A DNA stretch of 64,000 nt, from NCBI GenBank assembly GCA_026196875.1, contig JAPHTP010000025.1, forward strand, positions 30,452 through 94,451. The letters are read 5' to 3'. Under the pieces are notes generated by a model. That model saw nothing but the letters and a program-made list of their open reading frames with translations, did no database searches and was not told where the DNA came from. Source of the stretch: Kangiellaceae bacterium. GTDB taxonomy: Bacteria; Pseudomonadota; Gammaproteobacteria; Enterobacterales; Kangiellaceae. Shown here one piece after another: positions 55,685 to 63,127 of this stretch. The first letter of the stretch is position 1. Each line of letters opens with the position of its first letter. A program made the translations under genes and the position numbers.

Positions 55685-57637
55685 ATGACTAACTCAAGTA
55701 GAAAGACTACAAAGCCGTCAGCTAGTGATAAAAAGCCATCTGCAGGTAGCAAAGTTCAACTACAAATGCTGAAAAAGATCTTTTCTGCCGAAAGTAACGC
55801 CGAGGACATTGAAAATATAAAACAAGATACACAAGCAGCTACCGCCCACCTCAATCAGATAATGCGAGAACAATTAGAGTCTTACAATCCAGAACAAGAT
55901 GCGGTTAACTTTACCCAGGAAATAGGTCTGATATCTTCTCAAACCAAAACCGAGCGAGTGTCAAAAATCATCCTGTTAATAGAACGCTTATTTGATCTTG
56001 TCGAAGAAACGCCTCATTTAACTCAGAATTCCTTAAAGTTAATACAATCCCTTAAGCCATTCTTCTTAAAAATGGCACTGCTAGATTTTCAGATCCTATT
56101 TGAAAATCGGCATTCGGGGCGCATTCTTTTAAATGAGCTACTCCGTTTTAGCTCCACATGGAGCGGGCAAGCCGGTACTTTTGCCCATATTCAAAAACTG
56201 CTCCATCAAACAATTTCTAACGGTTTAGAAGTGGAGAACAGGACCCAATCTCTGTCATTATTAAACGCCTCTACTGAAAAGCTCACCAACTACATAAAGG
56301 AAATCAATCGCAAAGCAGAAATTTTTGAGAAGCGTCTAAAGCAAAATGAGCAAGGTAAAGCCAAAATTGCTATCGCCCAACAATGGGCGAGTGAACAAAT
56401 GTCGACTTATATTCTAGTAAAGAACCTCCCTGAGTTCGTCGTTAGCATGTTGAGTCAGGCGTGGCAGCACGTTGTCTTTCTCGAATACCTTAAACAAGAT
56501 GAAACCAATAAAGCGTTGGAAATAGCCAAAGAGCTGATTGTTAGTGTGCAACCGATTGAATCTATAGCCGTATTTGAAAAGTTCGTTGAACTCCAACCTA
56601 CGCTTATTGAGAAATTAAAAGCCGAATTAGAAAAATCACCCTATTCTTTCAAGCAGTCTCAAGCATTTATTGAAGCTCTTGAGGCGTTGCACGAAGACAT
56701 TATCCTAAGAGCGAAACAGATTATTGAAGAAGGTCCGAAGGAAGAAATTATTAGACTTAAGCCAACCGCCCCATTTGCTCAGAAAAAGGAAGAAGAACTG
56801 GTCAGCTCCAAAGATGTTGATAAACCCGAGGTTGAAGAATTGAGTGTTTCGGAATGGGTTAATCTTAGTTTCGAAGAACTTGAAAAAGATGAGTTGTCGG
56901 TTAATTCAGATAACTCTGCAACACTTTCCTCTAAAGAAAAAAATCAATACGCGGATCGTCAAATCTTAGACCTAGCCAAGCCTGGACGTTGGTTCATCAT
57001 TTACAAAAATAATGCAAAAATTAACTGTAAGCTTTCAGCATACCTTGAGCACAACAAGAGTTATCTATTTGTCGATAATGAAGGAAAAAAAGTTGAACAG
57101 TTCGAAGAAGAACAACTACTTGAACTGTTAGAAAAAAATAAAGTGAAGCTTATTGAGAACGAGTCGATTTTGGAGAGAGCCTACCACCAATTAGTTGATG
57201 AAGCCATGGCAGAGCATGTTAATAAGCTAAAGGTAGAAAGAGAGAAGCTTCGCGAGGAAATTGAAAAGCAACAACAACAGAGGGCAGAAGAAAAGGCTCG
57301 AAAAATTGCCGAAGATGAATTTAGAAAACAACGAGAAAAAGAAATTGAGCAAGTAAAACCCAAGTTTTCAAATCTAACTGTTGGTTCATGGCTAGAAATG
57401 GAATTGGATGATAAGAAGGTTAGGTGTCGCTTAGCTGCCAAAATCAGGAAGCAAGACAAGTACATATTTGCAGACAGGTATGGCGTTAAAATTAAGGAGC
57501 TTACTTTAGAACAATTAGCCGCTATGTACGTCGACAAGCAAATTGACTTGACGGTTGAAAACGATATATTCAACCAGGCGCTCTCTTCCTTAATTGTTAG
57601 GGGTAGAAACCTTAAATCACAGTCTGATAATAGCTGA
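55685..57637 (+). CDS. DUF1631-like protein with duplicated PilZ-like C-terminal module
   Basis: A 650-residue cytoplasmic protein. The N-terminal part (about 80-350) is all-helical and carries the DUF1631 hallmarks FFLKMALLDFQILFENRHSG.. followed by LLNELLRFS, and LPEFVVSMLSQAWQHVVF. A charged linker follows. Two similar C-terminal modules follow, at about 426-505 (LAKPGRWFIIY, YLFVDNEGKKV) and about 561-640 (LTVGSWLEMEL, YIFADRYGVKI), joined by a charged coiled coil (about 515-555). The modules resemble PilZ-type barrels but lack a clear RxxxR c-di-GMP motif. The ATG has no strong ribosome binding site. Confidence 0.78.
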   Translation: MTNSSRKTTKPSASDKKPSAGSKVQLQMLKKIFSAESNAEDIENIKQDTQAATAHLNQIMREQLESYNPEQDAVNFTQEIGLISSQTKTERVSKIILLIERLFDLVEETPHLTQNSLKLIQSLKPFFLKMALLDFQILFENRHSGRILLNELLRFSSTWSGQAGTFAHIQKLLHQTISNGLEVENRTQSLSLLNASTEKLTNYIKEINRKAEIFEKRLKQNEQGKAKIAIAQQWASEQMSTYILVKNLPEFVVSMLSQAWQHVVFLEYLKQDETNKALEIAKELIVSVQPIESIAVFEKFVELQPTLIEKLKAELEKSPYSFKQSQAFIEALEALHEDIILRAKQIIEEGPKEEIIRLKPTAPFAQKKEEELVSSKDVDKPEVEELSVSEWVNLSFEELEKDELSVNSDNSATLSSKEKNQYADRQILDLAKPGRWFIIYKNNAKINCKLSAYLEHNKSYLFVDNEGKKVEQFEEEQLLELLEKNKVKLIENESILERAYHQLVDEAMAEHVNKLKVEREKLREEIEKQQQQRAEEKARKIAEDEFRKQREKEIEQVKPKFSNLTVGSWLEMELDDKKVRCRLAAKIRKQDKYIFADRYGVKIKELTLEQLAAMYVDKQIDLTVENDIFNQALSSLIVRGRNLKSQSDNS

Positions 57638-57777
57638 TTAGTTGAAGAACTATAGATAGCGACAAAAATGTGAAAGCCTCAAACTCAAAACGAGATGCTT
57701 ATACTTAATATCAGTTAATATTTGACACTTAGGCCTCAAGTCTCCTCAGAAACAGACAGTTATTTCGGAAAAATCGT

Positions 57778-57846
57778 TTGACACGCTTACGGTCAAAGCA
57801 TTACTGTATTCAGACAAAAAGTCCAAATACAGACAATATGTCCAAA
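57778..57846 (+). promoter_or_regulatory. Clustered direct and inverted repeats at the start of the YheO/DauR-like gene
   Basis: Two 17-base copies of CAGACAAxAxGTCCAAA lie at 57811-57827 and 57830-57846, matching at 15 of 17 bases with a 19-base period. Each contains a GAC-N5-GTC palindrome. Upstream, TTGAC-N9-GTCAA lies at 57778-57796. The second copy covers the proposed start codon (57838). This looks like an autoregulatory operator. Confidence 0.5.
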
Positions 57847-58482
57847 ACTCATAAACACGCGCTTTACCAAAAATATAAGCCAATTTGTAGCGCTATAAGC
57901 AACTTATTTCCAGGTATTGTAGAGGTTGTTTTACACGATTTAACCACTCAAAAAATAGTCCATATCGAAAATCCATTCTCAAACAGAACACCGGGTGACG
58001 ACTCACTAATTAATATGAACGAATTAGGAGCCGATGCGAATAAAAGTGACGTTCTAGGTCCCTATAAAAAAATACACATTGATGGAACAAAATTGAAATC
58101 GATATCTTCGATAGTCAGGGATGATAATCAAAAGCCCGTTGCTCTTTTGTGTATCAATCTTAAAACCGATGTATTTTCCGAGGCGAGCAATCTACTCGCA
58201 AGCCTAATAAACCTGCCGAATGAACAAGCCTCTTCTTCGCCTGACTCTTTGTTTAGCGAAGACTGGCGAGAGCAGGTCAACGTCACTGTTAAAACAGTTT
58301 TGAAAGAACGAAATATTAACTTAGTAGCAGCGAAGCGGGTTGATAGGCAAGTCATTATAGCTGCATTGAATAATATAGGGATCTTTGAGATACGGGGGTC
58401 TACCGATTATGTTGCCAATGCCCTTGGCATTTCTAGAGCGAATCTGTACCAGATACTCAAACAAACCAAGAACCGAGTTTAG
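57838..58482 (+). CDS. YheO/DauR-type transcriptional regulator
   Basis: From the ATG at 57838 the protein has 214 residues: an N-terminal PAS-like YheO domain (about 8-120; YKPICSAISNLFPGIVEVVL, LGPYKKI, VALLCINL) and a C-terminal helix-turn-helix (about 160-214; VANALGISRANLYQILKQ). DauR of Pseudomonas, a family member, controls D-arginine catabolism. A TTG at 57778 would add 20 residues without family support. It lies 24 bases before the aminotransferase gene and is probably its regulator. Confidence 0.88.
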   Translation: MSKTHKHALYQKYKPICSAISNLFPGIVEVVLHDLTTQKIVHIENPFSNRTPGDDSLINMNELGADANKSDVLGPYKKIHIDGTKLKSISSIVRDDNQKPVALLCINLKTDVFSEASNLLASLINLPNEQASSSPDSLFSEDWREQVNVTVKTVLKERNINLVAAKRVDRQVIIAALNNIGIFEIRGSTDYVANALGISRANLYQILKQTKNRV

Positions 58483-58506
58483 TTACCTAAATCAGGAGTT
58501 TTTGCC

Positions 58507-59640
58507 ATGCGCGATTTTGCATTAGAAACATACTTTTCCAAATGGGAGTTTAAAGCCGAATTCCATATGACGGCTTCGGACATGCAAAGCATGACATTGT
58601 CAGAATTGCTAAAAATGGCAGCGCCAGAGGACATAGAAAAATATAATCAACTATGGCTTGGTTATACCGAGACTTGGGGAGCACCAGAACTTCGACAAGA
58701 AATTGCGGCCACTTTCGAGAGTATTTTGCCCCAAGATATTTTGTGTTTCGCCGGTGCTGAAGAAGGTGTTTATTCAACGATGCGCGTGTTGCTCGAGCAA
58801 GGAGATCATGCGATAGTGGTGGTTCCCAATTATCAAGCCGCCGAAACTATCCCGTTAGATATCTGCGACGTTTCCGGCGTACCATTAAAGGAAGAAAACC
58901 ACTGGCACTTGGATATAGATGAAGTAGAAAAGCTTATTCGTCCAAATACAAAACTAATTTCGATTAACTTTCCCAACAACCCAACCGGTGCCATTCCATC
59001 AAGAGAAAATTTTAACTCTCTTGTAGACCTTTGCCGAAAGTATGACCTTTACCTGTTTAGCGACGAAGTATATCGACTGATTGAAACTGAAGAGTGCAAA
59101 CGCATACCTCAAGCGGCCGATATTTATGAAAAAGGTATTTCTCTTAATGTTTGCTCTAAAGCATATGGCTTTCCTGGACTCAGAGTTGGCTGGATTGCTT
59201 GTAAAGACAATGATCTTTTAAAAAGGCTGGAAAAGTACAAGCACTATTTGTCTATTTGCAACTCGGCTCCTAGTGAGCAATTGGCTATCATTGTTTTGAA
59301 GAATAAAGAAATAATTCTTCAGAAAAACCGTGCTTTAGTTAGAGAAAACCTGGGGAAACTAAACCAGTTTTTCGAAGACTTTCCCGATCTATTTTCCTGG
59401 CAAAAACCTGATGGGGGTTGTGTGGCGTATCCGCGTTTTCTAGGAAAAAATGGTGTCGAAAATTTTTGTAAAAGGTTGATAGAAGAAGCTGGCGTATTGC
59501 TCCTTCCCGCTTCAATTTACCGTTCCGAACTTATGCATACACCGGCTGACCGGTTTAGAGTTGGATTTGGTCGCGAAAACATAGAGTCCGGCTTGGCGCA
59601 AATGTCTAAATTTATTGCTTCTAATCGTCACTCGCTCTAA
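58507..59640 (+). CDS. PLP-dependent aminotransferase, class I/II
   Basis: A 377-residue fold-type I aminotransferase: AGAEEGVYSTMRVLL (about 82-96), NFPNNPTGAIP (about 157-167), LFSDEVYRLIE (about 183-193) and the PLP lysine in VCSKAYGFPGLRVGW (about 216-230). The opening (FALETYFSKWEFKAEFHMTASDM) is unlike common aspartate or histidinol-phosphate enzymes, so the substrate is open. AGGAG lies 8 bases before the ATG. It sits between the regulator and the cyclodeaminase-family gene in one operon. Confidence 0.9.
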   Translation: MRDFALETYFSKWEFKAEFHMTASDMQSMTLSELLKMAAPEDIEKYNQLWLGYTETWGAPELRQEIAATFESILPQDILCFAGAEEGVYSTMRVLLEQGDHAIVVVPNYQAAETIPLDICDVSGVPLKEENHWHLDIDEVEKLIRPNTKLISINFPNNPTGAIPSRENFNSLVDLCRKYDLYLFSDEVYRLIETEECKRIPQAADIYEKGISLNVCSKAYGFPGLRVGWIACKDNDLLKRLEKYKHYLSICNSAPSEQLAIIVLKNKEIILQKNRALVRENLGKLNQFFEDFPDLFSWQKPDGGCVAYPRFLGKNGVENFCKRLIEEAGVLLLPASIYRSELMHTPADRFRVGFGRENIESGLAQMSKFIASNRHSL

Positions 59641-59672
59641 AAAATGACAGAACACAACGAGAGGAAAAATTT

Positions 59673-60632
59673 GTGAGAGTGATCGGAAAAGAAGAGATTT
59701 TATCGGTCATTGATTTCGACGAAGTTATTAATGCCGTTTGCGAGAGTTTTATCGACAAAGACTCAGACATGATTGCCAATCCCACACCAATGCAAATTCT
59801 ATTTCACGGAGAAGAAAACGAACTTCTGGCTGATTGCCACGTTAAATCGGCCCAACATATGTCGGGGAAATATTTTGTTATCAAGGTCGCTTCCGGTTTT
59901 TATCAAAATAAACATACGGATTTCCCAGTAAACAACGGTTTATCATTGTTGTTCTGCGCGCAAACAGGCCAACCAATTGTTTTGTTTAATGATGCTGGAT
60001 ATTTGACTTCGCTACGTACCGCCGCTGCCGGCGCTCTGTCCGCGAGTTTGGCCAACATTAGTGGCGGGAAAGCCGTACTAGGCATTGTTGGCACGGGACA
60101 TCAAGCTAAGCTTCAAGCCGAATGGATCTGTCACTTAATAAACGTAAACGAAGTTCTAGTTTTAGGGCGAAATGAGGCTAGTGCCAGTGAATTTGTCTCA
60201 AGGCTTAGTTTAGCTGGAGTGAATTGTCGTGCTGTTCATTCTGCGAAAGAGCTAGGAAAACAAGCGAATATTATAGTAACCGTGACACCTTCAACTTCGC
60301 CCATAATAATGGCTGATGACGTAGAGCGCCCCGTCCATATAATTGCAATAGGTGCAGACAGTCCGGGAAAACAAGAGCTGGACCCTGGTATATTAAGCCG
60401 GGCTGAGGTGATAGTTACTGATGACCATGAACAATGCCTCGCTCACGGAGAATTTGGCGCAGCCTGCCGTGCAAATTTAGTTGATAAACACTCAGATGTG
60501 TCACTGGGAAAAATTTTATCAGGGAAACTTCCAAACCCGATTTCTGGAAATGGCATTTCGATTATAGATCTTACTGGCTTAAGTGCTCAAGACTTGGCGA
60601 TTGCAACTTGTTTATGGGCAAAAATAAACTAA
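59673..60632 (+). CDS. Ornithine cyclodeaminase/mu-crystallin family enzyme
   Basis: A 319-residue NAD(P)-dependent enzyme. Substrate-binding residues are expected in the N-terminal part (LADCHVKSAQH), TSLRTAAAGALSASL lies near 110, and the Rossmann motif LGIVGTGHQAKLQAEW is at about 136-151. Family members include ornithine cyclodeaminase, alanine dehydrogenase, ketimine reductases and DauB, the anabolic arginine dehydrogenase of the D-arginine pathway. The start is GTG with AGGA 9 bases upstream. It is the last gene of the trio. Confidence 0.9.
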   Translation: MRVIGKEEILSVIDFDEVINAVCESFIDKDSDMIANPTPMQILFHGEENELLADCHVKSAQHMSGKYFVIKVASGFYQNKHTDFPVNNGLSLLFCAQTGQPIVLFNDAGYLTSLRTAAAGALSASLANISGGKAVLGIVGTGHQAKLQAEWICHLINVNEVLVLGRNEASASEFVSRLSLAGVNCRAVHSAKELGKQANIIVTVTPSTSPIIMADDVERPVHIIAIGADSPGKQELDPGILSRAEVIVTDDHEQCLAHGEFGAACRANLVDKHSDVSLGKILSGKLPNPISGNGISIIDLTGLSAQDLAIATCLWAKIN

Positions 60633-60777
60633 AAAAAAGAGCGTAAAATTCCTATTGCTTTGAACGCTTCAGTTACTCACCCCCAATCTCTCCAAAGACA
60701 GCTTTAGATAACAGCTAGTCGTCACCTATTGCCTCATTTAATCGAGAAGCTACTCGTGCTGATTTGATGTGATACGG

Positions 60778-61260
60778 TTAAAGCGAAGCAATTTTTTTAG
60801 TTAGTTTATCGATATCAGACTTAATCAAATTCAATTCTGTATTTAATTTTTTTGATTCAACCAAGTGACCACCCAACCTTGAATCTAGCCCGTATTGATA
60901 AGCGGTTAAACCAACTGCATCTGTAAACTCTGATTTTGTATCCCTATTTTTTTCGCTGATTTGAGGGGTAAAGTTATCCCCGGTGTTTGGCTCATTCAAA
61001 ACGAGAACTCCCAATGATAAGACAACTAACACGCTCGCTGCCAAAGCTAACAAACGTGAAGAGTAAGAATTTCCAACAGGCTTACTTTCGCTTGCATTTG
61101 GTTGCCCTGATCCGCCTTCAAGTTTATGCGCTAGTTCGCTTTCCAGACGACTAAATAACCGTTGCTTGCTGATATCAGATACTTCCGCTTCAAATTCATT
61201 CGCATCCGACTTTAGCTTTAGCTCTAACGAATTGTCACTTCTTGAAGATATGTCACTCAT
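60778..61260 (-). CDS. Single-span membrane protein, putative anti-sigma partner
   Basis: A 160-residue protein with an acidic cytoplasmic N-terminal part (1-65), one membrane span (about 70-88) and a periplasmic tail ending in a predicted coiled coil (about 125-160, LNTELNLIKSDIDKLTKKI). It lacks the zinc anti-sigma motif HxxxCxxC. Its place 118 bases after the ECF sigma gene and its topology suggest a sigma-control protein, by analogy only. Two ATGs are possible; the second (61260) is spaced better from AAGG. Confidence 0.65.
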   Translation of the reverse strand: MSDISSRSDNSLELKLKSDANEFEAEVSDISKQRLFSRLESELAHKLEGGSGQPNASESKPVGNSYSSRLLALAASVLVVLSLGVLVLNEPNTGDNFTPQISEKNRDTKSEFTDAVGLTAYQYGLDSRLGGHLVESKKLNTELNLIKSDIDKLTKKIASL

Positions 61261-61378
61261 ATCCATTTACCTTATTTACTCTATGCGTCACAGACTCTTT
61301 GTACCGTTGATTTTTGCACTGTCCAAGATCCCCTCATTCAATAGACGTGTTCTAAACTGACTAAGTTCAATTACTTTC

Positions 61379-61909
61379 CTAGCCTTCTAACAGATCTATT
61401 AAACCAACACCTTGCTCAGTTAATTTTTCTCGCAGTTTCTGTTTTGCTCTCACCAGATTGATTTTAACCCAGGCAAGGCTCCTGTCGAGAATTTCCGCAG
61501 CTTGACTACCTGTGTAGCCTTCTGCATAAATAAACCACAATAAACAAAGCTGCTCATTTTCAAGCGTACTCCTCGCAACAATCCAAATATTACTAGACGA
61601 AATTGGAGCACTAGTATCTGACCCAGCTACCAGATTATCCCCAAGCTCTTGCTCTAACTGCGGTCTTTTTTTAATCAAGTTGAATGCAATGTTAAACAGC
61701 CAAGTACTAAACGCATATTCCGTGCGGTAGCTATCAATATATTTAAGAACATTAATAAAGGTCTCTTGAAATATATCTTCAGCATCCTGCTGGTTTTTAC
61801 AGCGCATATTTAAAAATCGCATTAACTTTACATCATAAAGAGAAATGAGCTGCTTAAAACAACTCATTTCTCCTAACTTACAACCTTGGATAATTTCTTT
61901 TTCTGTCAA
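61379..61909 (-). CDS. ECF RNA polymerase sigma factor
   Basis: A 176-residue sigma-70 family protein with region 2 (about 20-85; QDAEDIFQETFINVLKYIDSY, TWLFNIAFNLIKK) and region 4 (about 115-165; EGYTGSQAAEILDRSLAWVK, LVRAKQKLREKL). The spacing between regions is short, as in ECF factors. It probably directs a small regulon that includes its own operon. The start is a TTG close to AAGG. Confidence 0.9.
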   Translation of the reverse strand: MTEKEIIQGCKLGEMSCFKQLISLYDVKLMRFLNMRCKNQQDAEDIFQETFINVLKYIDSYRTEYAFSTWLFNIAFNLIKKRPQLEQELGDNLVAGSDTSAPISSSNIWIVARSTLENEQLCLLWFIYAEGYTGSQAAEILDRSLAWVKINLVRAKQKLREKLTEQGVGLIDLLEG

Positions 61910-61957
61910 AAGCCTTATCTCAACTGTTTAACATTATCGAATAATATCTATCCAGGC

Positions 61958-62953
61958 TTACTTAGCATTTCGTTTGATTAACGCTTCAAAACTATCAACC
62001 GGTCCTGCTAAGATTAATAATAATTCCTCTGCATCCTGCTCAATTTGAACGCTGTTTAATAAATTTAATACTACAGGGTTCTTTTCCGAAAGAATTGTTA
62101 GAGCCAATAATCCTCGAGCGACAGATAAGACCTTGTTCGCAGTACCTGTGTCCGCGGCTTTCAATCCAACCTGTACTTCAACATCGCTGGCAGATTCCTT
62201 ATAAGTCACTGAAAACTGCTTCAACTTTTGCGCAGAGATTGATTCAAAATTGACATATTCTGCTGCTTCCTCAAGGTTTATACCACCGTGCATCATAGAT
62301 TCTTCGATATCAACAACAACCTCAAATAAACTATCTTGCGATGCAGGCTTCCATTCATTTTCATTGTTCAGCCAATATTTTACCTGATCCAAACTTTGGC
62401 TCATGATGATAACGTCTTTAGATTTAAAAGCCGCGTAAACGGTTCTTTCTTCCTTACTTAAATCACTAGAAATCTCGTCAATTTCTATTTCTTTTGAAGT
62501 TCCTTTATGTTCTCCATGTTTTATATCAACTTTTATTTTTTTAATCTCTCCAAAGTAAATTGGTTTTCCTTCAAACTCTTGAGACCCGGTTAGGCCAAGT
62601 TCTTTCCACTTGCCGATCAGGTCATCGGTCGACTGAGCGTAATTACCTTTCGCTAATACCGTCCTATTGGCATCATCTTCAATGTCACCATACATGGTTA
62701 CATAGCGAGTCTCATCGACTACCTTGTCCCCTAACAGACTTTTTAGAACACTCACGCCTTCACCAGGCTCTTCACCAAACTTGTGACGCAGCGAACTCAG
62801 CTTAAGGGCCCCCACATCAACATGCAGATACCAATCAGACTGGCTAACCATGGCAGAATCATTTGATGTTCCAGCAAATGCAACAGATTGAAAAGACAGC
62901 CCAGCAGCAAATACCAAGGCCCCTAAATTACGCAGACTAGAAACTATTTTCAT
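61958..62953 (-). CDS. Secreted protein of unknown family, first gene of the ECF-sigma operon
   Basis: A 331-residue protein with a signal peptide (1-27, ending AFA/G). The mature part has no cysteine, domain or repeat that I recognise; it is Asp/Glu- and Lys-rich with regular alternation of strands and helices (WYLHVDVGALKLSSLR, then TRYVTMYGD, then KDVIIMSQSLDQVKYWL). GGAG lies 9 bases before the ATG. The sigma gene follows 48 bases downstream, so the two are likely cotranscribed. Confidence 0.8.
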   Translation of the reverse strand: MKIVSSLRNLGALVFAAGLSFQSVAFAGTSNDSAMVSQSDWYLHVDVGALKLSSLRHKFGEEPGEGVSVLKSLLGDKVVDETRYVTMYGDIEDDANRTVLAKGNYAQSTDDLIGKWKELGLTGSQEFEGKPIYFGEIKKIKVDIKHGEHKGTSKEIEIDEISSDLSKEERTVYAAFKSKDVIIMSQSLDQVKYWLNNENEWKPASQDSLFEVVVDIEESMMHGGINLEEAAEYVNFESISAQKLKQFSVTYKESASDVEVQVGLKAADTGTANKVLSVARGLLALTILSEKNPVVLNLLNSVQIEQDAEELLLILAGPVDSFEALIKRNAK

Positions 62954-63127
62954 ATATTAAGACTCCATTATTACTGTTTTCATATGCTTATAGTGGCACT
63001 GGCTGAAAAAGGATACAGATTTAGTTAACTTTTTGAGATTTAAGCTTAACAATGAATAAAATCCGACTGTTTCGCTCAGATAATAGACTACACTAATTCT
63101 ATTGTCGTCAATTTTAAGTTACTGATT

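Noticed and set aside
57181..57573. Minus-strand Ser/Cys-rich open frame inside the DUF1631-like gene
   Set aside because: It is antisense to a charged coiled-coil region, and its composition is what that would produce.
60630..60680. Terminator after the cyclodeaminase-family gene
   Set aside because: AGCGT and ACGCT can pair, but the loop is about 20 bases and no T-run follows.
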